Shown here one piece after another: positions 18,174 to 27,170 of a DNA stretch of 35,910 bases. The stretch is taken from the NCBI GenBank assembly GCA_021818675.1, contig JAKATR010000080.1, forward strand, positions 1 through 35,910. Reading direction: 5' to 3'. Under the pieces are notes generated by a model that made no database searches, was not told where the DNA came from, and saw nothing but the letters and a program-made list of their open reading frames with translations. This stretch comes from Thermoplasmata archaeon (lineage in GTDB: Archaea > Thermoplasmatota > Thermoplasmata > Thermoplasmatales > Thermoplasmataceae). Made by a program: the position numbers and the translations under genes. Numbering within the stretch: the first letter of the stretch is position 1; every line of letters begins with the position of its first letter.

Positions 18174-19099
18174 GTGAAAAAGATGGCGAGATTGGCTCAA
18201 TTATTAAGAAAAAAGAGATTGCTTACGGATTTGGCAATAATCATAATTTACGCAATAATAGTATTATCTTTTCCAGAGTTAGTAGTAAGCAGTTTTGACT
18301 TTCTGAGTTCTGAAATTATTTTATTCAGTATCCTCGGTGTGGTAGATTACCTCATAAAGACCAAATATGGGGGTGATTATTATCCATTGCGTGCAAGATT
18401 AACCGTTCAAAGGTTTCAGAGCATAGTATCAGTTCTTGATGAAGAATATTCAAAGATTTTTTCGGCAGAATTCGTCAACATTGTGCCACAGGGGATCAAC
18501 GTCTACCTATTTCAAAATGACGGGCGCCGCCCGCCAGTCTTCTCTGACGACAGGAAAAGTAAACCTGATATTTATGTGGATGATCGCTTGCCCGGGAAAG
18601 TTGATTCAAGTTTTCTGAGGTTCACAATTCTTCACGAACTGGGACATTACATACGAAATGATCTGTCAAAGCGCATTAATCTAGTTAAAGCAATGTTATT
18701 ATCCATTCGTTTGCAGCACTTTCCTCAGTTGTGTTAATCTCATTAAGCCTTTTTGTTACATACTTCTGGATCCCAGTAATTTTTTTACTGGTGGCAGCAT
18801 CCTCGATACTTTTCTTTATAATGGAAATATCAAGTTCAGAATACAAGGCAGATGCTTTTGCCCTGTCACAAACCGGAGATCTGAACGGGATTGTCCAGAC
18901 CCTCAAACAGCTAAAGAATTTTGTCAAGACCAATTACAATCCTTCCTACACTCTGGATCGGAGGGTGGAGAAAGGTGTTAGAGAGAATAGCAAGGTTGCG
19001 TTCAGAATGAGAGTGCTGGGCTTAAACAATAGATTGCCGATTTACCTGACTGAAAAGTCATTTCTGATCCCAGTTTCTATTGCAATACATTTCCTTTAA
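18174..19099 (+). pseudogene. M48-family-like membrane metallopeptidase, interrupted by a frameshift
   Basis: Part 1 (18174-18737) has TM segments and TILHELGHYIRND (HExxH). Part 2, in the -1 frame, continues with NVIIHSFAALSSVVLISLSLFVTYFWIPVIFLLVAASSILFFIMEISSSEYKADAFALSQ (candidate third ligand ExxxD). Confidence 0.65.
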
Positions 19100-19262
19100 G
19101 CATGCAAATCTTATATTTTGCAGATTTTTAGTCCATATCATATACCATTTAACGTTGCTCTGAAAAATGTGTTTGGCACATATCCTCGGTGGGTTTCCAT
19201 AGGAATATGGGTAATTGTGGCTTTTATATATTATTCCATGGAAAGTATATTTATAATGGCAA

Positions 19263-19421
19263 TTAATCATCATTAAGACAGGCTTCACAAACACAATCCC
19301 TGAAGTTTTCCCTAAGCCATTGGAGTTTCCCGCTGGAAACCATCTGAAAGGTGCACCAGCAGGGAATGGAACCGCAGCATACGAATTGCTTTCCGCAATT
19401 CCCACAAATTTTCTGTTTCAT
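19263..19421 (-). CDS. Cysteine-rich CWC-type small protein (52 aa), not in the supplied ORF track
   Basis: My translation: MKQKICGNCGKQFVCCGSIPCWCTFQMVSSGKLQWLRENFRDCVCEACLNDD*. CxxCG..F.C....CWC...CxCxxC pattern typical of the Cys_rich_CWC family. Confidence 0.75.
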   Translation of the reverse strand: MKQKICGNCGKQFVCCGSIPCWCTFQMVSSGKLQWLRENFRDCVCEACLNDD

Positions 19422-19502
19422 CTTATTGATGGATAGATTTTGCCATTATAATTTTTTTAATAAAATGCGACAATTAAATATGAAACATGGAGATTGACAT
19501 TT

Positions 19503-19952
19503 ATGGATGCCAAAGACAGGGAGATTCTAAAATATCTTTTCGCAAATGGTCGCGATAAGATTTCCGATATTTCCAGAGAGCTTAACATTCCCAGAATAAC
19601 TGTGCATGAACGAATTGAAAGGATGAAGAAAGACGATATAATCAAAGGATTTTCAGTGATACCAAATTACCATATTCTGGGGTATGATATCACTGCCTTT
19701 ATTCTTGCCTCCTTTGATCCCAAAGGTGGTATATCACAGCAGCAGCTTGCAACAGCAATTGCAAAGATACAGGGGGTAACGGAGGTTCACATCATCGCAG
19801 GTGAATGGGATATGCTCATAAAGGCGCGGGTAAAATCGACAAGGGATCTTGGAAAAATAGTTCTGGAAAGGCTCAGAGAAATGGATGGAATAGCCAGAAC
19901 GGCAACGCTAAACGTTTTTGAATCAATTGAAAATCAGGAGCTAATAATATGA
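19503..19952 (+). CDS. Lrp/AsnC family transcriptional regulator
   Basis: N-terminal HTH (DREILKYLFANGRDKISDISRELNIPRITVHERIERMKKDDIIKGF) and RAM domain (VTEVHIIAGEWDMLIKARVKS). Confidence 0.9.
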   Translation: MDAKDREILKYLFANGRDKISDISRELNIPRITVHERIERMKKDDIIKGFSVIPNYHILGYDITAFILASFDPKGGISQQQLATAIAKIQGVTEVHIIAGEWDMLIKARVKSTRDLGKIVLERLREMDGIARTATLNVFESIENQELII

Positions 19953-20725
19953 CTGCAGAAGAATCACCGGGAACGGTGCTATCATCACAAAACGGAAGAA
20001 TCAGAACGATTTTATTAAGCAATCCCCGGAAGCTAAACTCAATCTCAGGAGAGATGGCTGATCTGCTTGCACAGGAGCTGAAGAAAGCGGAAAGTGATCC
20101 CAATACAAGAGTGGTAATTCTCAGGGGACATGGAGATAACTATTCTTCCGGAGCAGATTTGACAAAATTCGAAACAGGGAACCGCAACAAAGCTCTGGAA
20201 TTTAGAAAGAGCATGAACAGTGTTGTGCTTACAATGAATTCTATGAAAAAACCCATTCTGGCAGTTCTTCATGGATATTCCCTGGGCGGAGGCCTTGAAA
20301 TAGCAGAATCTGCGGATATAAGGATTGCAGGTTCCTCCGCAAAAATAGGACAGCCTGAGATAAAGATAGGCATAAATGCCGGGGCTGGGGGTAACGTCAT
20401 TCTTCCTAAACTTATAGGACGGGGAAGAGCACTTTATCTAATGCTAACCGGTCAGATAATAACGGCCAAACAGGCAATGGATTGGGGTCTGGTGGACCTT
20501 GTTTTTGGAGACGAGGAACTCTTTTCAAAAGCACAGGAAATTGCTGAAAATATTGCAGGTATGCCAGAGGAAACAGTTTCAATTTGCAAAAGACTTGTAT
20601 ATGAATCACAGAACCTTAACATAGAAGACGCCCTTCAGAGAGAATCCGAAGGTTTTGCAGATCTATTCACATCACAGGAGACAATGAAAAGGATCGAGAA
20701 GTTCCTGCATCGTCAGGTAAAATAG
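19949..20725 (+). CDS. Enoyl-CoA hydratase/isomerase family protein
   Basis: Crotonase motifs: NNYSSGADL-type YSSGADLTKF, AVLHGYSLGGGLEIAESADIRIAG, GINAGAGGNVILPKLIGRGRAL. Confidence 0.92.
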   Translation: MTAEESPGTVLSSQNGRIRTILLSNPRKLNSISGEMADLLAQELKKAESDPNTRVVILRGHGDNYSSGADLTKFETGNRNKALEFRKSMNSVVLTMNSMKKPILAVLHGYSLGGGLEIAESADIRIAGSSAKIGQPEIKIGINAGAGGNVILPKLIGRGRALYLMLTGQIITAKQAMDWGLVDLVFGDEELFSKAQEIAENIAGMPEETVSICKRLVYESQNLNIEDALQRESEGFADLFTSQETMKRIEKFLHRQVK

Positions 20726-20827
20726 AGGCACAACGGTTTAATGGAGCAGGTGAATAATAGCCAATATTAATCCCGCAAGAGTTGTCAATTACTAATCATT
20801 TTATAAAGTTAAGTGATTGGCTTTTTA

Positions 20828-21685
20828 ATGTTTATAGTTTCAACAAAGAATTGTCTCAATACTGCCATTGAAATTTGTGACAAATCAGATTTTCATCTCA
20901 TAATGACTGAGGTGAAGCGATTTCCAGATGGAGAACTCTATGTCAGGGTTGTTGAATCCGTGGAAGGCCAGGAAGTTCTGGCAATAGGAAACACAAGGGA
21001 AGATGGAGAGGCGCTGGAATTCATGCTTTTACTCAATGCACTGAAAGAAAATGGTGCATCCAACGTCATCGCATTTCTTCCATACTTTGGATATGCCAGA
21101 CAGCATATGATATATAAACCGGGAGAAGCAATCTCATCAAAGGTATTTACTCAGATGCTCTCAGAATATTCCGATGGAATAATAACCATAAATATTCATG
21201 ATAATTCAACTATGAAATACAGCAAAAAGAAATTTGTTGTAATCAGCATGGTCAAGCGCATTGCAAGATACTTTTCAGAAATGGATATTGGTCTGGTTGT
21301 GGCCCCAGACGATGGCGCAATGGAGATAGCCAGAGAGGCTGGGGAAATATTGAAAGTGGATTCAAGGCATCTGGACAAGAAACGCATTGACTCAATAACT
21401 GTTAGTTATTCAGAAGCAAGATTTGATGTAAAGGGGAAAAATATACTCCTCATTGACGATATCATATCCACAGGTGGAACAATTAAAAAATCAATAAAAC
21501 TGCTTAAGGAGATGGGGGCCAACAAAATTTACGTCGGCGCGATTCATGGAATATTCATCAACAATTCCGGCGATGATATTGCGGGAATGTGTGATGAACT
21601 TGTGGTTACTGATACCATATATTCCAGATACAGCAAAGTAAAGATATCAGATTCCATTGAAGAGATCATAAGTGAGGTGGCATAG
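20828..21685 (+). CDS. prs: Ribose-phosphate pyrophosphokinase
   Basis: RFPDGELYVRV, FLPYFGYARQHMIYKPGEAISSK, ILLIDDIISTGGTIKKS. Confidence 0.93.
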   Translation: MFIVSTKNCLNTAIEICDKSDFHLIMTEVKRFPDGELYVRVVESVEGQEVLAIGNTREDGEALEFMLLLNALKENGASNVIAFLPYFGYARQHMIYKPGEAISSKVFTQMLSEYSDGIITINIHDNSTMKYSKKKFVVISMVKRIARYFSEMDIGLVVAPDDGAMEIAREAGEILKVDSRHLDKKRIDSITVSYSEARFDVKGKNILLIDDIISTGGTIKKSIKLLKEMGANKIYVGAIHGIFINNSGDDIAGMCDELVVTDTIYSRYSKVKISDSIEEIISEVA

Positions 21686-22432
21686 TTGGAAGATCAGGAT
21701 CTAAGATCGTGCAGAGAACATGGACCATTCAGGGGGGAAATCTGCCCTGTATGCGGTGACGAGGGCAAGGGATTGATGCACCCGGATGAGATTGAAGGGG
21801 TAAGCCGAATTCTGGCGGGAATGCTGAGGCACTTTCCCGAAAATTATGGAGTGCGAATGGATTCACACGGATGGGTTAAGATTTATACAATTGTTCCTGC
21901 AATAAGGACACAGAGACGAAGATATGGATGGATCACCCCGTATCACATCATCGCTTTAGCCAAAACCGACCACCGGCAGAGATATGAAGTTAATGAAAGA
22001 GATGAGATCAGGGCAACCTATGGGCACACAATTCCCGTTGATCTATCTGATCTTCCCACTGAAAACATTCCCGAAGTTGTTTATTACCAGACCACCCCTG
22101 AAGAGTATGAATTCATTATGGAAACAGGAATAAGCCCATCTGACAAGACGTATGTCCACCTTTCATCCACATACAGGAAAGCGTATGTTTCAGGTCTATT
22201 TCACGTGGATAATCCTCTGATTCTTGATGTGGATACACAAAAATATATTGAATCAGGAGGAAAGATTTACCGGGCATCCCACGAGGTATACCTATGCAAG
22301 GAGATATCCCCGGAATTCCTGAGAAAATCAGAAGTTGAAGAGGTGGAACTCACACAGGATGAACAGGAAGACATTAAAAGGGTCAAAATGAAGAGGGAAG
22401 CAAGAGCCCGGGATCAGCAGGATCTAGCTTAA
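21686..22432 (+). CDS. kptA: RNA 2'-phosphotransferase (Tpt1/KptA family), TTG start
   Basis: N-terminal zinc ribbon CREHGPFRGEICPVCG; ISRILAGMLRHFPENYGVRMDSHGWV-like motif, RATYGHTIPV, HLSSTYRKA. Confidence 0.9.
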   Translation: MEDQDLRSCREHGPFRGEICPVCGDEGKGLMHPDEIEGVSRILAGMLRHFPENYGVRMDSHGWVKIYTIVPAIRTQRRRYGWITPYHIIALAKTDHRQRYEVNERDEIRATYGHTIPVDLSDLPTENIPEVVYYQTTPEEYEFIMETGISPSDKTYVHLSSTYRKAYVSGLFHVDNPLILDVDTQKYIESGGKIYRASHEVYLCKEISPEFLRKSEVEEVELTQDEQEDIKRVKMKREARARDQQDLA

Positions 22433-24082
22433 CTCCGGGAGATTGTTGATTATATAGTATTCCAATTTTGAAATACCCTGTTCCATGGCAGATTTTATGT
22501 CATGCTGGTTCTTCGTATAGTTCCTCAAATTGAAATCAATTTTGAGATCATTTACAAATTTTATGCCCTTGCTCTCTGCAATTTTTCTATAAGCGATCTG
22601 CCTGTTTCTGTCCATGCTATCCAGACTTCTTTCCGACATTATAATAGTGCATTGATCTGCCAGGGCAAGTGCCTGATCCTGATGTTTGTATATATTCGAA
22701 TCTATTGAGAGCTCGGATATTTGTGGAAGATCTTCATAATGTACCGGTGGAATGGCAAAAATATCTGCTCCTTTTCCTTCAGTGGACAGTTGAACATCAA
22801 TTTTCAGTCTCTTTATCTCATTTTCATAAAACGCCAATAATCGATCAAATTCCTTTTTCTTGAAAGGATCAGTTATCTTTCTAAGATCGCCTCCAATTTT
22901 CTCCTCTTTTTCATATATGGTAACTTTCAGGCCACTTTCCTTGGCCTTAAGGGCAGCTTCAAGTCCTGAAATTCCTCCTCCGGCAATGGTAATTTCTCCT
23001 CTCAATCCTGTGAAACGTCTCCTTGTCAGTTCAAAACCCGTTGAGGTGTTAACCGTGCATCTTACTTCTCCGTATGAAAGATCTCTGCAGGCCTGATTAC
23101 ACCTGATGCATGGCCTGATTGCTCTGTTTCCATTGAAGACTTTTGATGGAAAGAATGGATCCGCAAGGGCAGGTCTTCCCAGAGCAACAAAATCAACAGT
23201 CTGCAAGGCTTCTTCAATGGATTCCGGATTGGTCATTGATCCCACTATCATCGTTTTGACTTTCGCTTTCCTGGGAAGTTTCTTAAGGATATGCATTTCA
23301 TCAGAATAGAATGAGGCTGAAGAACCCGGTGGAGCAAATCTCCCAGCAGAAAAATGTACGTAGTCAATGTTTCCAAGTGATTCAGCAACCTTCAAACCAT
23401 ATGCAGCATCATAACCATCCGGATCGTCTTCATACAGGCTGAGTCTAATTCCCACCGGAATTCCAGACGATTCGCGTACGAGGTTTATAATCTCCTGAGG
23501 AAATGTCAGGCGACGCTCAAAGGAGCCACCATATCTGTCTGATCTCATATTCAAGGCAGGGGAAATGAACTCCTGAACCAGATAACCATGTGCTCCATGA
23601 ATTTCTATGCCATCGAAATTGGCCAGTCTGGCAATTCTTGCAGCGGATTCAAAGGCCTTTCTTACCTGTTCCATATCTTCCTCAACCATTGCTGCTGGTT
23701 TATGCCCCATATAATCAACTGCTGAAGGTGCTATAATTCTTTCATTATTGGGGGATAATGCCTTTCCCCCTGCATGAACTATCTGGAGAAATACCTTTGA
23801 CTGATGCCGGTGAATACTCTCTGTAAGTCTCTTAAGTTTTGGAATATGATCAGAAACTCCAATGACCATTTCATTTCTTGAACCCCTGGCAGAGTCCATG
23901 AAAACATAGGAATATTCTGTTATAATGAGCCCAAAGCCTCCCAACGCCCTTTCTTCAAGGTAGGAAATGTGAGTGTCGTTGGTAACTCCACTTGGATCTG
24001 CAAGGTTTGAAATCATTGGGGCCATTACAAACCTGTTTTTAATCCAGGTTTCGCCAATATATTCTCCGGTTAAACTCTTCAT
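22424..24082 (-). CDS. NADH:flavin oxidoreductase (OYE / 2,4-dienoyl-CoA reductase-like) with 4Fe-4S and FAD/NAD-binding region
   Basis: FVMAPMISNLADPSG, GIEIHGAHGYLVQEFISPALNMRSDRYGGS, CIRCNQACRD...C cluster ligands, ITIAGGGISGLEAA. Confidence 0.88.
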   Translation of the reverse strand: MKSLTGEYIGETWIKNRFVMAPMISNLADPSGVTNDTHISYLEERALGGFGLIITEYSYVFMDSARGSRNEMVIGVSDHIPKLKRLTESIHRHQSKVFLQIVHAGGKALSPNNERIIAPSAVDYMGHKPAAMVEEDMEQVRKAFESAARIARLANFDGIEIHGAHGYLVQEFISPALNMRSDRYGGSFERRLTFPQEIINLVRESSGIPVGIRLSLYEDDPDGYDAAYGLKVAESLGNIDYVHFSAGRFAPPGSSASFYSDEMHILKKLPRKAKVKTMIVGSMTNPESIEEALQTVDFVALGRPALADPFFPSKVFNGNRAIRPCIRCNQACRDLSYGEVRCTVNTSTGFELTRRRFTGLRGEITIAGGGISGLEAALKAKESGLKVTIYEKEEKIGGDLRKITDPFKKKEFDRLLAFYENEIKRLKIDVQLSTEGKGADIFAIPPVHYEDLPQISELSIDSNIYKHQDQALALADQCTIIMSERSLDSMDRNRQIAYRKIAESKGIKFVNDLKIDFNLRNYTKNQHDIKSAMEQGISKLEYYIINNLPELS

Positions 24083-24115
24083 AAAGCAATATTGCCCTTT
24101 AATATTTAAGAAAAC

Positions 24116-25294
24116 TCACTTCTTTCCTCCGAAAAGCTTCAAATACAGGATACCGGCAGCAAATTGTATGCCTCCTCCCACAACAAGAGGAAGGGGAACA
24201 TACAGATCAGTGAGTATTCCTGAACCGCCAGAAGTGAGTTGAGAGAGTCTTCCTGCAGTTGCCTGAAGACTGGTACCCGCGCCAAGATCACCCTCTTTCA
24301 GTTCTGAAATATTTATTGTGCTGCGGGAAGGGGTACCATAGCCAGCCACTGTCATTCTTCCCACATAGAATATTGCAGCAATGAAGAAAAAAGGTGAAAG
24401 GGCAAGTGGGATCATGAGAAGTCCCTGAAGCATTCTTGCATAGGCCCCTACCTTTGCAGGATTCTTCATCCGATGTGCTGTCCTGACAGAAAGATATGAT
24501 CCAATTGCAGTTGAAATATATGAGCCGGTGAACATGATTCCAAGGAGAAATGTGGAAACACCAAAGGCAACATGGAACCATGCTGATATTATGGCCATAG
24601 AGAGACCAATTCCAGCCCCGTTTATACTGTTCGACAAAATTACTTTTCCAAGAAACTTCATGGAACCTTTCTGGATTACCCCATGCTTTTTCATTTCCCG
24701 TTTTCTTTCAGAGACAAATATGAGAGATATGAGAGAAGTGATCATAAGGATTGCAGAAATTCCAAAAAGAAACCTGTAAGAGTAAATGTCTCCCACTGAA
24801 TGGGCAAGGAACCCCTGCCCTATAACCAGGCCGCCACCAAATACAGAGAACAGGCTCCCTATTGTTGTAATAATGCTGATCTTCCTTACCCTTTCACTGG
24901 TATCAGGCCAGTTATTGCCAATTAGGGCGGTTGTGCCCGGTGAGAATGCTCCTCTTATGGCTCCTGGGCCACCTCCAATTCCGCCGATAACTGTCAGTTC
25001 TATGAACAACGGCTGGGTTGTTAGGAGCAATGTCAACATAGAAAAAATAGGGAACAGTTCAGAAATAAGGAGTGAATATCTGTATCCAAACCTGTCCCCG
25101 ATGATGCCCATTATGATGGTTTGGAAAACAGTAAAGAGGATGAGAAAGAAGGCAAAAAATCCAATGGTAACTATGTTGTAGCCAAGAACGAAGAGGTAGA
25201 GTGGATAAGATATTGCGGAGAAACTCAGTGCAATGCTTCTCGATGCCCTTGAAACCACGAGAAATTTGAAGGTGAGATCGGTCTTCTCAGGCAT
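24116..25294 (-). CDS. MFS transporter
   Basis: 392 aa, about 12 TM segments; GDRFGYRYSLLISEL loop motif. Confidence 0.8.
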   Translation of the reverse strand: MPEKTDLTFKFLVVSRASRSIALSFSAISYPLYLFVLGYNIVTIGFFAFFLILFTVFQTIIMGIIGDRFGYRYSLLISELFPIFSMLTLLLTTQPLFIELTVIGGIGGGPGAIRGAFSPGTTALIGNNWPDTSERVRKISIITTIGSLFSVFGGGLVIGQGFLAHSVGDIYSYRFLFGISAILMITSLISLIFVSERKREMKKHGVIQKGSMKFLGKVILSNSINGAGIGLSMAIISAWFHVAFGVSTFLLGIMFTGSYISTAIGSYLSVRTAHRMKNPAKVGAYARMLQGLLMIPLALSPFFFIAAIFYVGRMTVAGYGTPSRSTINISELKEGDLGAGTSLQATAGRLSQLTSGGSGILTDLYVPLPLVVGGGIQFAAGILYLKLFGGKK

Positions 25295-25432
25295 ATCCTC
25301 TTATGCAAAACAGATTAAAAGAGTTATAGAAATCACCAAATTCAAAGCGATGGAAACGAATCTCCAATTCATAAAGAATTTCGGCTAACAAATGGTTAAA
25401 TTTTTATTGCTTCTTACTCTATGGCGTTTAAT

Positions 25433-25505
25433 GGGGCTGTGGGGTAGCTTGGTATCCTACGGGCTTTGGGAGCCTGAGACTCCGGTCCAAATCCGGGCAG
25501 CCCCA
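25433..25505 (+). tRNA. tRNA-Pro (anticodon TGG)
   Basis: GGGGCTG...CAGCCCCA acceptor; anticodon arm CGGGC-TTTGGGA-GCCTG; T-arm CCGGTCCAAATCCGG. Confidence 0.94.
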
Positions 25506-25659
25506 TTTCATAATTGTGATTATATATTATGTGAGCTTTTAGAGGTTTAGGTTTTAACAGTATTCATCTTAAAGGAGAGTTTGAAGTCAATTATGGGTTA
25601 TGGGGATTTCTAGTAATCTCCATCGAAGCCTTTTTTCATGAACGCAATGACTAATATTC

Positions 25660-25935
25660 ATGAGCCTTTACCTCGCAGGATTATCCGAATTGTACATAGA
25701 GATTGAGACAAATGGCAGTTCCTTAACCGATATATGGGATCGCGTTGACTTTGATATGATCAGAGCAGTGGTTTCCGATCTGTATAAGAATAACATAGAG
25801 AAGGGTAGAGAACCAGATTATGATCCAGTGCACATGTGAAAATATTACAACTGCAGCACTGGGGCAACCTCCACGATCCGCAGGTAGAGAAGAATATCAG
25901 ATCAGTGGATGTTACTATCATACGAAAGAGGTATA
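25660..25935 (+). pseudogene. IS5-like transposase N-terminal fragment, frameshifted
   Basis: Frame 1 (25660-25839): WDRVDFDMIRAVVSDLYKNNIEKGREPDYDPVHM*. It continues in another frame as VKILQLQHWGNLHDPQVEKNIRSVDVTIIRKRYTF, matching the typical IS5 N-terminal layout. Confidence 0.65.
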
Positions 25936-26124
25936 CGTTTAAAACTGGGAAACTCAAATTCCTCCATTTTTCAAATTATTTCTTTTCAGAGGATTTCGAA
26001 TAACTTCTTGAACCCTGCTATTTTCATTTTGTAGATCGGAATTTCTATGGGAATCTATACAATATCAGCATTTTCCGGTTTTCTTTTTACTGATTTCCAA
26101 AATACTTCATGCAAATCTTGATAG

Positions 26125-26307
26125 CTACCGCTGTCCATGCAGAATTTTAAGGGCATGGACATGGTATCCAAAGCATGCAAACATGAACTTCACCCTTACC
26201 CTTCGCACAAGGGTGACCATAACATGTGAAAAATGAAACATCCTCTTCATGACTGCATACGGATATTCCACCAGTGATCTCTTTCTTGAAATTCTTAGAT
26301 TTCTTCT
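26125..26307 (-). pseudogene. IS5-like transposase C-terminal fragment
   Basis: My translation: RRNLRISRKRSLVEYPYAVMKRMFHFSHVMVTLVRRVRVKFMFACFGYHVHALKILHGQR*. The RxxVEYPFAVxKRxF...RVRVKFMFACF pattern is typical of IS5-type transposase C-termini. Confidence 0.65.
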
Positions 26308-27123
26308 TCAGTAATTGGTTATTAAAACCTCATTTATTTTACCCCTTCCCTTACCATTGGAGTTAATACTCCTGGCTGCAAGTACATTTGATATATTAAA
26401 ATCAGAATAAAGTTCCCGAATTAAAGAGGAATCAGAATTGCTTATCATCAAGAAAACACCCAAGGAAGAGGCACTCATGAAAGCTTTTGCCAGCCTTCTC
26501 TGTTCTTGCTCTCCAAAACCCCCAGAACTGTATGACGTAAAAAAAGACGTTTCTGAAATTGGGTGGTATGGGGGGTCAATATATACATAATCTTCGTGTT
26601 TAGCCTCTCTAATTACACTTTCAAAATCGCAGTGTTTTATTTCCACATTCTTAAGTGATCTGGATATCTCCATTATTTGTTCTCTGCTGGGAACACCTGG
26701 ACTCTTATATTTTCCAAAGGGTACATTGAATTTTCCTGAAGAATTCACTCTATAAAGGCCATTGAAGCAATGGCGGTTAAGATAGATCATCAGGGCAGCT
26801 TTTCTGACGGGGAAAGGATTTGAATTAAACTCATCCCTTGCAGAATTGTAATCTTCCCTGTTGTTTTTGTAATCAATATTCTCAAGGGAATCTATGAGTT
26901 CTTCCGGTTTATCTCTTATTATTGTATACAATGAAATAAGATCAGAATTAAGATCGGAAAGGGTTGCACTGGTGATCCATCCTCTGTTCTTCAATTCGAA
27001 GAACATTGCACCGCCTCCCACGAACGGTTCCACATATTTATTGAAGCTATTTGGAACTCTTTCAATTATGGAAGGGAGCAGTCTTCTCTTCCCTCCTGCC
27101 CACTTTAATATGGGAGATAACAC
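26308..27123 (-). CDS. DNA adenine methylase, Dam/DpnM (D12 class) family
   Basis: PILKWAGGKRRLLPSI, YVEPFVGGGAMFFEL, YVYIDPPYHPISETSFFTSYSSGGF. Confidence 0.93.
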   Translation of the reverse strand: MLSPILKWAGGKRRLLPSIIERVPNSFNKYVEPFVGGGAMFFELKNRGWITSATLSDLNSDLISLYTIIRDKPEELIDSLENIDYKNNREDYNSARDEFNSNPFPVRKAALMIYLNRHCFNGLYRVNSSGKFNVPFGKYKSPGVPSREQIMEISRSLKNVEIKHCDFESVIREAKHEDYVYIDPPYHPISETSFFTSYSSGGFGEQEQRRLAKAFMSASSLGVFLMISNSDSSLIRELYSDFNISNVLAARSINSNGKGRGKINEVLITNY

Positions 27124-27170
27124 AAAGGGGTATCGGAAAAAGAATTTAAAAGGATTTGAGAGAATGCCAT

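Noticed and set aside
19058-19405. 115-aa minus-strand ORF near the Lrp regulator
   Set aside because: Wrong frame; the neighbouring frame encodes the CWC cysteine-rich protein (19263-19421).
25590-25625. Hairpin GGGGATTTCTAGTAATCTCC downstream of tRNA-Pro
   Set aside because: Short stem with a G:U pair; could be a weak terminator or IS end but is not strong enough to call.
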